From Melastoma dodecandrum (lineage: Eukaryota > Streptophyta > Magnoliopsida > Myrtales > Melastomataceae), in NCBI GenBank assembly GCA_029817715.1, contig JARUPY010000398.1, positions 2,232,001-2,296,000 on the forward strand: a DNA stretch of 64,000 nt, given 5' to 3'. Shown here one piece after another: positions 1 to 8,336 of this stretch. The notes beneath the pieces are model-generated. The model was not told the origin of the DNA, searched no databases, and saw only the letters and a list, made by a program, of their open reading frames with translations. Made by a program: the position numbers and the translations under genes. Within the stretch, counting starts at the first letter, position 1. Every line of letters begins with the position of its first letter.

Positions 1-735
1 CTCGCCTTCGAGCCGTACGCGCAGAACCCGACGCTCGGCGCCTTCATCCTGATCGATCGGGAGTCGAACCAGACGGTCGCCGCCGGCATGGTCGCGGAAG
101 GGTTGCGCCGCGCGACCAACGTTTTCCGCCAGGACTTCGCGGTGACGCGCACCGATCGCGCGCGCCTCAAGCACCAGCGCGCGGGCGTGCTGTGGTTCAC
201 CGGCCTCTCCGGCGCCGGCAAGTCGACCATCGCGAACCGCGTCGAGGCGAAGCTCAACCTCGCCGGCGTACACACCGCGATCCTCGACGGCGACAACGTC
301 CGCCACGGTCTGAACAAGGACCTCGGCTTCTCGCAGGCCGATCGCACCGAAAACATCCGTCGCGTGGCCGAAGTGGCGAAATTGATGACGGACGCGGGGC
401 TGCTCGTCATCTGCTCCTTTATCTCGCCGTTCCGAGCCGAGCGCGAGATGGCGAGGGCGACGACCCCGGCCGGCGAGTTCCTCGAGATCTTCGTCGACAC
501 GCCCCTGGCGACCTGTATGGAGCGCGACACGAAGGGGCTCTACCGCCGGGCCCTCGCCGGGGAGATCAAGGATTTCACCGGCATCGACCAAGCCTACGAG
601 CCGCCGGAGACACCCGAGATCGTGGTCGGCCGCGAGGGCGAGAGCGTCGACCTCGCCGCCACCAAGGTGATCGAAGCCCTGGTGGCCCGCGGCTTCATCG
701 ATCGCTTCGACGATCTCCTCGACTGGTCGATCTGA
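1..735 (+). CDS. cysNC: CysNC fusion, C-terminal part: end of ATP sulfurylase GTPase subunit plus complete APS kinase (5' partial)
   Basis: Only the 3' part is in the window. The frame is open from base 1. Its first ~30 codons ([18 protein letters not shown]) are the end of CysN, and they run without a stop into a CysC domain, so this is the fused form and not a separate cysC. The kinase P-loop GLSGAGKST is at residues 68-76 of the visible part, followed by the APS-kinase motifs [10 protein letters not shown] and FISPF. CysN drives synthesis of adenylylsulfate from ATP and sulfate, and CysC phosphorylates it to PAPS in the cytoplasm for assimilation or sulfation. An internal ATG at 88 exists but is not the true start. 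Its partner cysD should lie just upstream, outside the window. Confidence 0.93.
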   Translation, partial: LAFEPYAQNPTLGAFILIDRESNQTVAAGMVAEGLRRATNVFRQDFAVTRTDRARLKHQRAGVLWFTGLSGAGKSTIANRVEAKLNLAGVHTAILDGDNVRHGLNKDLGFSQADRTENIRRVAEVAKLMTDAGLLVICSFISPFRAEREMARATTPAGEFLEIFVDTPLATCMERDTKGLYRRALAGEIKDFTGIDQAYEPPETPEIVVGREGESVDLAATKVIEALVARGFIDRFDDLLDWSI

Positions 736-782
736 TTCGAGCGCCTTCGACAGCCGGGATCACTTCGCCTAATCTCGGTCAC

Positions 783-1079
783 ATGGAGCCGAGCGAGACG
801 CAATTTCTGTCGGAAATGGCCCGCCTTTACCTTTGGGATCGCCCCGAGGATGCCCCGCTGGACGCCGATCGCATCGTGCGACGCGTCATGGATCTCGGCG
901 TCTGGGAGGACGCGATGCGTCTCCAGACAATCTTCGGGCGGAGACGCCTGGTCTCCATTCTGGAACGAGCACCGGCGGGCGCCATGCGAGCGCGGTCCTG
1001 GTGGTTCTAGCATTATCGGCTCGGCCTCACCGCGCCCACGGACGATCCACCGCCAATGCCGTCCCGTCGCATCGCCTGA
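783..1079 (+). pseudogene. Short partner ORF of the AbiEii-like gene, interrupted by an in-frame TAG (codon 76)
   Basis: The ATG at 783 opens a 75-codon frame ending in TAG at 1008-1010. The protein (starts MEPSETQFLSEMARLYLW) looks like the small acidic-aromatic proteins, possibly DUF6922, encoded just upstream of AbiEii-type nucleotidyltransferases. Past the TAG the same frame stays open for 22 more codons with matching aromatic and proline-rich composition. It ends in TGA at 1077-1079, overlapping the ATG of the next gene (TGATG). That overlap is typical of translational coupling, so the ancestral gene probably ended at 1079 and the TAG is a point nonsense mutation. It could instead be a functional shortened protein. 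The family assignment is inferred from context. Confidence 0.5.
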
Positions 1080-1732
1080 TGGGTACCAGATACGACATTC
1101 TGCCCCCTGCGCAGCGTCGCCTTCTTCCCCGCCTGTCCCCGCTCAAGAGGCTCGGGCTCGTGCTCTACGGAGGTACAGCCATTGCCCTTCGGCTTGGGCA
1201 TCGCACATCGGTCGATTTCGATTTCTTCACTGATCGTTCGCTGGATCGCGACGCAATTCAAGACATGGTGCCGATCGTCGCGGACTCGATTGTTTTGCAA
1301 GACGAAGCTGACGCCTGGACGATTTCTGTTTCCTCGCAGGACGAAGCGCCTGTGAAACTGTCGTTTTTCGGCGGCCTTTCATTCGGCAGGGTCGGTGAGC
1401 CGGCAGGAGACGACGAAGGCCATCTCCTCCTCGCCTCTCTGGAAGACCTCTTCGGCCACAAGCTTAAGACGCTGCTTCAGCGGGTTGAAGCGAAGGATTA
1501 CCGCGACATTGCCGCCCTTCTCGCGAACGGCTGGGAGCTTGAGTTCGGAGCCGGAGCCGCCAAGGCGCTTTTCCCGACGTTCCCTCTCGCCGAAGCGCTG
1601 AAAGCTCTCGTTTACTTCGATGGTGGCGATCTCTCGACGTTGCCCGCCGCCGACCGCTCGATATTGATTGCGCACGTCGATCGGTTCCGGCGTAGTCGCG
1701 AGATCTCGCGACGCGCGAACACGCTCGCCTGA
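1079..1732 (+). CDS. AbiEii/AbiGii-family nucleotidyltransferase (toxin-like component)
   Basis: 217 aa. The start ATG at 1079 overlaps the stop of the upstream frame. The nucleotidyltransferase signature is clear: LYGGTAIALRLGHRTSVDFDFF with GGT at residues 31-33 and the two acidic metal ligands D46 and D48. A second conserved block (DLFGHKLKTLLQR, then KDYRDIAALL) follows. AbiEii proteins are the toxic partner of type IV toxin-antitoxin and abortive-infection pairs and transfer nucleotides to tRNA or other substrates. The usual AbiEi antitoxin is not present; a short interrupted ORF occupies the partner position. Base composition is visibly less GC-rich than in mfd or cysNC, which suggests acquisition by transfer. 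The toxin role here is inferred from family only. Confidence 0.8.
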   Translation: MGTRYDILPPAQRRLLPRLSPLKRLGLVLYGGTAIALRLGHRTSVDFDFFTDRSLDRDAIQDMVPIVADSIVLQDEADAWTISVSSQDEAPVKLSFFGGLSFGRVGEPAGDDEGHLLLASLEDLFGHKLKTLLQRVEAKDYRDIAALLANGWELEFGAGAAKALFPTFPLAEALKALVYFDGGDLSTLPAADRSILIAHVDRFRRSREISRRANTLA

Positions 1733-1830
1733 TGACATCGATTTTCGTGCGTCGGGAGCAACGAATCGTCGCGCTCGACTTTCCCGTCCGGCGGCGCCAC
1801 ATAGGGACCCTCCGAAAGACATAGAACATC

Positions 1831-4800
1831 GTGACCGACCTCAAACGCGCCGTCGCCGAGCTCAAGAAGGGCGGCTCTTTCACACTCGCCGGCGTGCCCG
1901 ACGGGTTCGACGCCTTCTGCGTCGCGGATTTCGCGCATGCGATCGCGCGCGAGGCGGAGAGGCGTTCCGTCGCGCTCGTCCATGTCGCGCGGGACGATCA
2001 GCGGGCCCGCTCGTTCGCCGAGGCCATCGCCTTCGCCGCGCCCGACATCGAGATCCTGGACTTCCCGGCCTGGGACTGCCAGCCCTACGACCGCGTCTCG
2101 CCCAATGCCGCGGTCACCGCCCGCCGCATGACCGCACTGGCGCGTCTCGCGCGCGCGCGCTCCTCCGAGGAGCGACCACGCATTTTATCGACCACGATCG
2201 CCGCGGTGCTGCAACGCGTGCCGCCGCTCGCCAAAGTGGCGAAGGACACGTTCTCCGCCGCACCCGGGAACGCGATCGACATGGACGCGCTGGTGCAATG
2301 GTTGGAGACCAACGGCTTCTCCCGCGATTCGACCGTGCGCGATACCGGCGAATACGCGGTGCGCGGCGGCATCCTCGATCTGTTTCCGCCCGCGCTCGCC
2401 GAGCCGATCCGCCTCGACTTCTTCGGCGACACGCTGGAATCGATCCGCACCTTCGATCCCGAGACGCAGCGCACGGTCGGACAATTGCGTGGCCTCGACC
2501 TCGTGCCGATGAGCGAGGTGCAACTCACGACCGAGACGATCAAGCGCTTCCGCCAGGCCTATACCGCGCGCTTCGGCGGCCAGACGCGCGGCGACGTGCT
2601 CTACGAGGCGATCAGCGAGGGGCGGCGCAGCCCCGGCCTCGAACATTGGCTGCCGCTCTTCTACGACCACCTCGATACGATCTTCACCTACACCGGCGGC
2701 GCCCCCCTCGTCCTCGACCCGCAGATCCGCGAAGCGGCAGGCGAGCGGCTCGCGCAGATCGAGGATTATTACGAGGCGCGCCAGACGGCGTTCGCGTCGA
2801 GCGGGGCTGAGGCGACCTACAAGCCGCTCGAGACCGACGCGCTCTACCTCGACGAAAAGGCCTGGGCCGAAGAATTGAGGCGCCACGCCGTCGTCGAGAC
2901 CTCGCCGCATGCGCAGCCGGACGGGCGCGGCCTCGTCGTCGACGTCGGCGGCCGCGCCGGCCGCAACTTCGCGCCCGAGCGCGCCGAGCCAGACACCAAT
3001 GTGTTCGAAGTGGCCGCGGCGCATGTCCGCGCTTTGCAGGAGCAAGGGCGCCACGTCATCGTCGCCGCCTGGTCCGACGGCTCGCGCGAGCGCCTTGCGG
3101 GCGTGCTCGCCGACCACGGACTCGGCGAGACCGAGATGGTCTCGACTCTCGCCCACGCGCTCCATTTCAAACGCAAGAAGGCGGCGCTTGCGGTCTTCGG
3201 GCTGGAACGCGGCTTCGAGGCCGGCGACATCGCCGTTCTCTCCGAGCAGGACATCCTCGGCGATCGGCTGGTGCGACGCCGCCACCCGAAGCGGGCGCAG
3301 AACTTCCTGACCGAGATCGGCGCGCTGACCGCCGGCGATCTCGTCGTCCACGCCGACCACGGCATCGGACGCTACACCGGCCTCGAGCCGATCGACGCCG
3401 CCGGCGTGCGCCATGATTGCCTCGAGCTGCATTACGCCGACGGCGCGAAGCTCTACCTGCCCGTCGAGAACATCGAGCTCCTCTCGCGCTACGGGTCGGA
3501 GGAGACCGAAGTGCAGCTTGACCGCCTCGGCGGCGGCGCTTGGCAAAAGCGCAAGGCGCGCATGCGCAAGCGCGTCCTCGAGATGGCTGCGGAGCTCATC
3601 AAGATCGCCGCTGCGCGCGCGACGAAGCCCGCGCCGAAACTCGCGCCGCCGGACGGTCTCTACGCGGAATTCTGCGCCGGCTTCCCCTACGACGAGACAG
3701 ACGACCAGGAGAACGCGATCGCCGCGACGCTGGAGGACCTCGCCTCCGGCCATCCGATGGATCGTCTCGTCTGCGGCGACGTCGGCTTCGGCAAGACGGA
3801 GGTCGCGATGCGCGCCGCATTCGCGACGGCGATCAACGGGAAACAGGTCGCCATCGTGGTGCCGACCACGTTGCTGGCACGCCAGCACTTCCGCAATTTC
3901 TCCGAACGGTTCGCGCATTTGCCGGTCAAGGTCGCGCAGCTCTCGCGCATGGCGAGCCCGGCGGATCAGCGCGCCGCCAAGGCGGGCCTTGCGACGGGCG
4001 AGGTCGACATCGTCGTCGGCACGCATGCCGTTCTCGGCAAGGGCGTCGACTTCAAGGACCTCGGCCTCGTCATCATCGACGAGGAACAGCACTTCGGCGT
4101 CAAGCACAAGGAGCGCCTGAAGGACCTGCGTGCCGAAGTGCACGTGCTGACGCTCTCGGCGACGCCGATCCCGCGCACGCTGCAGCTCGCCATGACGGGC
4201 GTGCGCGATCTCTCGATCATCGCGACGCCGCCGGTCGACCGGCTCGCGGTGCGCACCTTCGTCTCGCCCTTCGACGATCTGCTGGTGCGCGAGGCGCTGC
4301 TGCGCGAGCGCTATCGCGGCGGCCAGAGCTTTTACGTCTGCCCGCGCATCGAACAGATCGAGGAAGCGTCCGCCTTCCTCCGCCAGAACGTGCCGGAAGC
4401 GAAGGTCGTGGTCGCGCACGGCCAGATGCCGGCGACGGAACTCGAAGAGAGGATGAGCGCCTTCTACGAGGGCAAGTACGACATTCTGCTTTCGACCTCG
4501 ATCGTCGAGTCCGGGCTCGACATCCCGCGGGCCAACACGCTCATTGTGCATCGCGCCGACATGTTCGGCCTCGCTCAGCTCTATCAGTTGCGCGGGCGCG
4601 TCGGCCGCTCGAAGACGCGCGCCTACGCGCTGCTGACGCTGCCGGCGAACAAGACCGTGACCGCGCAGGCCGACAAGCGGCTCAAGGTGCTCGATTCGCT
4701 CGACACGCTCGGCGCCGGGTTCCAGCTCGCCAGCCATGACCTCGACATCCGCGGCGCCGGCAATTTGTTGGGTGACGAACAATCCGGCCACATCAAGGAG

Positions 4801-5346
4801 GTCGGCTACGAGCTCTATCAGGAGATGTTGCAGGAGGCGATCGAAGCCCTCAAGCTCGGCATCGAGGACGAACCCGCGCGCGAGACCTGGTCGCCGCAGA
4901 TCCAGACCGGCACGCCCGTCACGATCCCGGAGGATTACGTCGAGGACGCGCAGCTTCGCGTGCAGCTCTACCGCCGCATGGCGACGCTCGAGACCGACGC
5001 GGAGATCGAGAGCTTCGCGGCGGAGCTGATCGACCGTTTCGGCCCTATGCCGTCGGAGGTGGATCAGCTGATGAAGCTCGTCTCCATCAAGGCGCTTTGC
5101 CGCCAGGCGCATGTCGAGAAGGTCGACGCCGGCCCGAAGGGCGTCATCATCGCGTTCCGCGAAAATGCCTTCGCCAATCCGCAGGGTCTCGTGCGCTTCG
5201 TCGCCGAGCAGGGTGCGGAAGCCAAGGTGCGCCCGGACATGCGCGTCGTCTTCATCCGAGACTTCCAGCATCCGAAGGCGCGGCTCGAAGGTACGCGTCA
5301 GATCCTGCGCACGCTCGCGGCGATCGCGGTGAAGAAGGCGGCGTGA
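1831..5346 (+). CDS. mfd: Transcription-repair coupling factor Mfd
   Basis: 1171 aa, the usual family length, from a GTG start. Mfd recognises RNA polymerase stalled at DNA lesions, pushes it off and recruits UvrA for nucleotide excision repair. The order of parts is canonical: UvrB-like N-terminal modules; the RNA-polymerase-interacting domain near residues 495-560 (DLVVHADHGIGRYTGLE); and a superfamily 2 translocase with Walker A GDVGFGKTE (about 650-658), the DEEQ box in IIDEEQHFGVKHKERL (about 751-754) and motif VI QLRGRVGRS. The TRCF C-terminal domain follows (ELYQEMLQEAIEAL). It stands alone, with a 98-bp gap from the AbiEii-type gene and a REP-like element downstream. No frameshift is seen. 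Confidence 0.98.
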   Translation: MTDLKRAVAELKKGGSFTLAGVPDGFDAFCVADFAHAIAREAERRSVALVHVARDDQRARSFAEAIAFAAPDIEILDFPAWDCQPYDRVSPNAAVTARRMTALARLARARSSEERPRILSTTIAAVLQRVPPLAKVAKDTFSAAPGNAIDMDALVQWLETNGFSRDSTVRDTGEYAVRGGILDLFPPALAEPIRLDFFGDTLESIRTFDPETQRTVGQLRGLDLVPMSEVQLTTETIKRFRQAYTARFGGQTRGDVLYEAISEGRRSPGLEHWLPLFYDHLDTIFTYTGGAPLVLDPQIREAAGERLAQIEDYYEARQTAFASSGAEATYKPLETDALYLDEKAWAEELRRHAVVETSPHAQPDGRGLVVDVGGRAGRNFAPERAEPDTNVFEVAAAHVRALQEQGRHVIVAAWSDGSRERLAGVLADHGLGETEMVSTLAHALHFKRKKAALAVFGLERGFEAGDIAVLSEQDILGDRLVRRRHPKRAQNFLTEIGALTAGDLVVHADHGIGRYTGLEPIDAAGVRHDCLELHYADGAKLYLPVENIELLSRYGSEETEVQLDRLGGGAWQKRKARMRKRVLEMAAELIKIAAARATKPAPKLAPPDGLYAEFCAGFPYDETDDQENAIAATLEDLASGHPMDRLVCGDVGFGKTEVAMRAAFATAINGKQVAIVVPTTLLARQHFRNFSERFAHLPVKVAQLSRMASPADQRAAKAGLATGEVDIVVGTHAVLGKGVDFKDLGLVIIDEEQHFGVKHKERLKDLRAEVHVLTLSATPIPRTLQLAMTGVRDLSIIATPPVDRLAVRTFVSPFDDLLVREALLRERYRGGQSFYVCPRIEQIEEASAFLRQNVPEAKVVVAHGQMPATELEERMSAFYEGKYDILLSTSIVESGLDIPRANTLIVHRADMFGLAQLYQLRGRVGRSKTRAYALLTLPANKTVTAQADKRLKVLDSLDTLGAGFQLASHDLDIRGAGNLLGDEQSGHIKEVGYELYQEMLQEAIEALKLGIEDEPARETWSPQIQTGTPVTIPEDYVEDAQLRVQLYRRMATLETDAEIESFAAELIDRFGPMPSEVDQLMKLVSIKALCRQAHVEKVDAGPKGVIIAFRENAFANPQGLVRFVAEQGAEAKVRPDMRVVFIRDFQHPKARLEGTRQILRTLAAIAVKKAA

Positions 5347-5430
5347 GGCCCAATTCGCCTCAGCGCTGAAGCGGGTGGGTTCGCGTCGACCGTTCTGCCA
5401 CAGGATTGGTTGGCCGTCGGGCGGAGATCT

Positions 5431-5520
5431 TCCGTCACTGCGAGCGAAGCGGAGCAGCCCGGGGGCCGCAGAGCGCGGGCAACGGCTCTTGGTTGGCTTC
5501 GCTCCGCTCGCCATGACGGA
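5431..5520. repeat. REP-like imperfect palindrome
   Basis: A 90-bp element in the 277-bp gap between mfd and the HtrA-type gene. The left arm starts TCCGTCACTGCGAGCGAAGC (5431) and the right arm ends CGCTCGCCATGACGGA (5520). The 25-bp ends match each other as inverted repeats at 21 of 25 positions. This is the widespread alphaproteobacterial intergenic family of the type GTCATTGCGAGCGAAGCGAAGC. A transcript could fold into a long hairpin, which may also serve as a 3' end for mfd. No second copy was noticed in this window. Confidence 0.75.
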
Positions 5521-5623
5521 CGGGCCCCGTTGCACGATCCCGTCACAGTCCCGATATGTCAGACAAGTGGCGGCATATGCCGCTGATCTCGACCGGGCCA
5601 GCCGATAGCCCCGGGGACTTGCC

Positions 5624-6601
5624 ATGTTGAACGACGACGCGCTGAGCGCTCACCCCTCTCACATCTCCGACCACATCGACGAGACAGACGCGCTCCTCGA
5701 TGCCTATTCCGATCGCGTCTCGCGCATCATTGAGCGCGTCGGCGCGACGGTCGTGCGCGTCGAGGCGCTGGCGCCGCGGCGCGGCATGGGGTCGGGCGTC
5801 ATCATCGCGAACGATGGGCTCGCGCTGACGAACAGCCACGTCGTCGCCGGCGCGCGGCACGTCCGTCTCACGACGGGCGAGGGCCGTACCGTCGATGCCG
5901 ACGTCATCGGCGATGATCCCGACACCGATCTCGCACTGCTGCGTGCCGACCTCCCACTCAACACGCCGGCCGCGACGCTCGGCGATTCGAAGTCGCTGCG
6001 GCGCGGCTACCTCGTCGTCGCCATCGGCAATCCGCTCGGCTTCGAGTCGACGGCGACGGCCGGTGTCGTGTCCGCGCTCGGACGATCGCTGCGCGCGGGC
6101 AACGGCCGGCTGATCGAAGACGTGATCCAGACCGACGCCGCGCTCAATCCCGGCAATTCGGGCGGACCGCTCGTCTCCAGCACCGGCGAGGTGGTGGGCA
6201 TCAACACCGCGATGATCGGTGGTGCGCAGGGGCTCTGCTTCGCGGTCTCGAGCAACACGGCGCGCTTCGTCGTCGGCGAGATCATCGGGCACGGCCGCGT
6301 GCGCCGTGCCCATCTCGGGATCGCCGCGCAAACCGTGCCGTTGCCGCGCCATGTCGCGGTGGTGGTCGGCGCCGGCCCGCGCGCCGTGCGCATCGGCGAG
6401 ATCGAGGCGGGCGCCCCTGCGGACGCGGCGGGCCTCAAGGCGGGCGATCTGCTGCTCGCCCTCGACGACACTGCGATCGGAGGTGCCGACGACCTCATCC
6501 GCCTGCTGACGGCCGACAGAATCGATCTCCCCGCGACGCTCGACCTGCTGCGCAACGGCCGGCGCCTGCAGCTCACGGTCGTCCCGCGCGAGCGCACGTG
6601 A
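5624..6601 (+). CDS. HtrA/Deg-type serine protease with one PDZ domain and no signal peptide
   Basis: 325 aa. Trypsin-like HtrA protease domain with the full triad: His72 (TNSHVV), Asp102 (TDLALL) and Ser179 (NPGNSGGPL). One PDZ domain follows at about residues 235-320 (GEIEAGAPADAAGLKAGDLLLALDD). HtrA enzymes degrade or refold damaged proteins. Periplasmic members carry a signal peptide or anchor, but here the N-terminus is acidic and polar (MLNDDALSAHPSHISDHIDE) with no hydrophobic run, so a cytoplasmic location is more likely. The stop at 6601 abuts the tatC stop at 6602 from the opposite strand, leaving no room for a terminator between the convergent genes. Confidence 0.88.
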   Translation: MLNDDALSAHPSHISDHIDETDALLDAYSDRVSRIIERVGATVVRVEALAPRRGMGSGVIIANDGLALTNSHVVAGARHVRLTTGEGRTVDADVIGDDPDTDLALLRADLPLNTPAATLGDSKSLRRGYLVVAIGNPLGFESTATAGVVSALGRSLRAGNGRLIEDVIQTDAALNPGNSGGPLVSSTGEVVGINTAMIGGAQGLCFAVSSNTARFVVGEIIGHGRVRRAHLGIAAQTVPLPRHVAVVVGAGPRAVRIGEIEAGAPADAAGLKAGDLLLALDDTAIGGADDLIRLLTADRIDLPATLDLLRNGRRLQLTVVPRERT

Positions 6602-7375
6602 TCAGGACCGCGCGGCGTCCCGCGCGCGCCGACGCTCCATCGCGGCGACGACGATGATGGCCCCTTCGTAGAGCGCGTAAGCGGGAACGGCGAGCGCGAG
6701 CATGGAGAAGGCGTCGGGCGGCGTCAGGATGGCCGAGGCGGCGAACACCAGCACGACAGCGTAGCGGCGCTTCGAGCGCAGGAAGGCGGCGTCCACGATG
6801 CCGATCTGCCCGAGCAGCGTGAGGGCGACGGGGAGCTGGAACATCAGCCCGAACGCGAAGATCAGCGTCATGACGAGCGAGAGATATTCGCTGACGCGCG
6901 GCAGCAGGTCGATTTCGGCGCGACCCGGCTCCTTCGACTGCTCCATGCCGATGAAGAAGTGGAGCAGGTTCGGCATGACGATGAAATAGACGAGCAGGGC
7001 GCCGAACAGGAAGAAGACGGGCGTCGCGACGAGATACGGGCGGAACGCATTGCGCTCGTGCTTGTAGAGCCCCGGTGCGACGAAGGCGTAGATCTGGGTG
7101 AAGATCACGGGACACGCCAGATAGGCCGCAGCGAAGAAGGCGACGCGGATCTGCGTGAAGAAATACTCCTGCGGTGCCGTGTAGATCAGTCGCGCATCGG
7201 GACCCGCGACATGCTGGTAGGGCAGCACAAGCAGGTTGTAGAGATCCTTCGCAAAGAAGAAGCAAACGATGAACATCGCGATGAACGCGACCAACGCCTT
7301 GATGAGGCGCGAGCGCAGCTCGACGATGTGATCCATGAGAGGCGCTTTTGTCGCCTCGATATCCGCGTCGGTCAT
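6602..7375 (-). CDS. tatC: Twin-arginine translocase subunit TatC
   Basis: 257 aa, an integral membrane protein. TatC is the receptor for twin-arginine signal peptides and forms the export complex with TatA and TatB. The sequence has the family's cytoplasmic N-terminus with HIVELRSRLIKAL, the periplasmic loop segment APQEYFFTQIRVAF, and six hydrophobic segments spread over residues 25-240. The PVALTLLGQIGIVD block and the conserved LTPPDAFSM near the end are also present. It is the last gene of the tatABC series, 98 bp after tatB. The serS gene that follows tatC in many relatives is absent; a convergent protease gene is there instead. Confidence 0.97.
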   Translation of the reverse strand: MTDADIEATKAPLMDHIVELRSRLIKALVAFIAMFIVCFFFAKDLYNLLVLPYQHVAGPDARLIYTAPQEYFFTQIRVAFFAAAYLACPVIFTQIYAFVAPGLYKHERNAFRPYLVATPVFFLFGALLVYFIVMPNLLHFFIGMEQSKEPGRAEIDLLPRVSEYLSLVMTLIFAFGLMFQLPVALTLLGQIGIVDAAFLRSKRRYAVVLVFAASAILTPPDAFSMLALAVPAYALYEGAIIVVAAMERRRARDAARS

Positions 7376-7473
7376 CGTGATCGGCCGGAGGTGACCGGCG
7401 TGCTCCTCGCTACGCGGCGCGCCCGGCCGCTGCCGTCACTCATCATCTGTGCACGCGTCCCGCAAGCTCAGCG

Positions 7474-7956
7474 TCACGCGGAATGCGGTTGATGCGCCGC
7501 GGGCTCGTCCCGCGGGTCGCGACGCGCCTCCTCGACGAGCGGGCGCAGTTCGCTCCGCAGATCCTCGAACGCGCGCGCGTCGGTCCTGGCGGCCGGCTCG
7601 GCGATCTCGGACTGCGGAGACGTCGTCGCCGCGGCCTCGGGCGGGGGCGATGCCGGGCGCTGGTGTTTCGCCTCGATCGCGGAGGTCATCTGCCGGCCGA
7701 GATCGTTCGCCTTGCCCTCGAGCCCGGTGTCGAGCCGCGCGGCATCCGCGAGCTTCTGCGCCTCCTTGCGCAGGTCCTCCATGTCGGCCTCGCGCATCGC
7801 ATCCATGAACTGGCCCTGGAACTCGGCAGCCATGCGCCGCATCTTGCCGACGAACTGGCCGACCTGCCGAAGGACGCGGGGGAGATCCTTCGGCGGAATG
7901 AAGATCAACGCGATGACGCCGACGATCAGCAGCTTGCCGGCATCGAAATCGAACAT
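7474..7956 (-). CDS. tatB: Sec-independent translocase subunit TatB
   Basis: 160 aa. N-terminal transmembrane helix MFDFDAGKLLIVGVIALIFI, then the PPKDLPRVLRQVGQFVGKMRR amphipathic helix, a charged coiled region and a low-complexity Pro/Ala/Glu tail. TatB partners TatC in binding the substrate signal peptide. Distinction from TatA rests on the longer polar tail, the acidic residue in the N-terminal segment, and gene order (A, B, C). It starts 11 bp after the tatA stop, so the two are surely co-transcribed. Confidence 0.95.
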   Translation of the reverse strand: MFDFDAGKLLIVGVIALIFIPPKDLPRVLRQVGQFVGKMRRMAAEFQGQFMDAMREADMEDLRKEAQKLADAARLDTGLEGKANDLGRQMTSAIEAKHQRPASPPPEAAATTSPQSEIAEPAARTDARAFEDLRSELRPLVEEARRDPRDEPAAHQPHSA

Positions 7957-7967
7957 CGGCCGTCAGC

Positions 7968-8234
7968 CTAGCCGTACTTACGCGGCTCCGAGGACGCGTC
8001 GCCCTGCGGAACCGGCTCGCGCGCAGGCGGGTAATGGTCGAGCGTGCGCACATCGTCGGCAGGCCGGGCGATCGGCCGGCGCTGCTCGTCCTCGTCGTCC
8101 GCGAGGCCCCGCTTGAAGCTTTTGATGCCCTTGGCGACATCGCCCATGACGTCGGAAATTTTGCCCCGGCCGCCGAACAGCAGAAGCGCCAGCGCGCCGA
8201 GAATGATCCAGTGGATGAGGGACATGCTGCCCAT
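7968..8234 (-). CDS. tatA: Twin-arginine translocase pore subunit TatA
   Basis: 88 aa. A short N-terminal membrane helix ([20 protein letters not shown]) is followed by the hallmark [24 protein letters not shown] amphipathic helix and an acidic tail. TatA oligomerises to form the translocation path for folded proteins. The start at 8234 is preceded by GAGG at good spacing; an alternative ATG lies three codons in (8225). It is the first tat gene, about 100 bp after scpB. Confidence 0.95.
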   Translation of the reverse strand: MGSMSLIHWIILGALALLLFGGRGKISDVMGDVAKGIKSFKRGLADDEDEQRRPIARPADDVRTLDHYPPAREPVPQGDASSEPRKYG

Positions 8235-8336
8235 GACGTGACCTCGTCTGCGCGAGACGCGCTGGCTGTCGCCGAGACTTATGCGCGCGCGAGGGCGAAG
8301 ACAAGGCGGCGAACGACCCGTGTGGCCTTCCGCGCC

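Noticed and set aside
1008..1010. TAG read as a recoded sense codon (for example pyrrolysine)
   Set aside because: No supporting structure or tRNA gene seen; such recoding is not known in this group. A nonsense mutation or natural stop is simpler.
2185..5625. 1146-codon open frame on the minus strand over mfd
   Set aside because: Shadow of a very GC-rich real gene; composition is Arg/Glu/Ala/Leu-rich with no family motif, and the plus-strand Mfd motifs are unambiguous.
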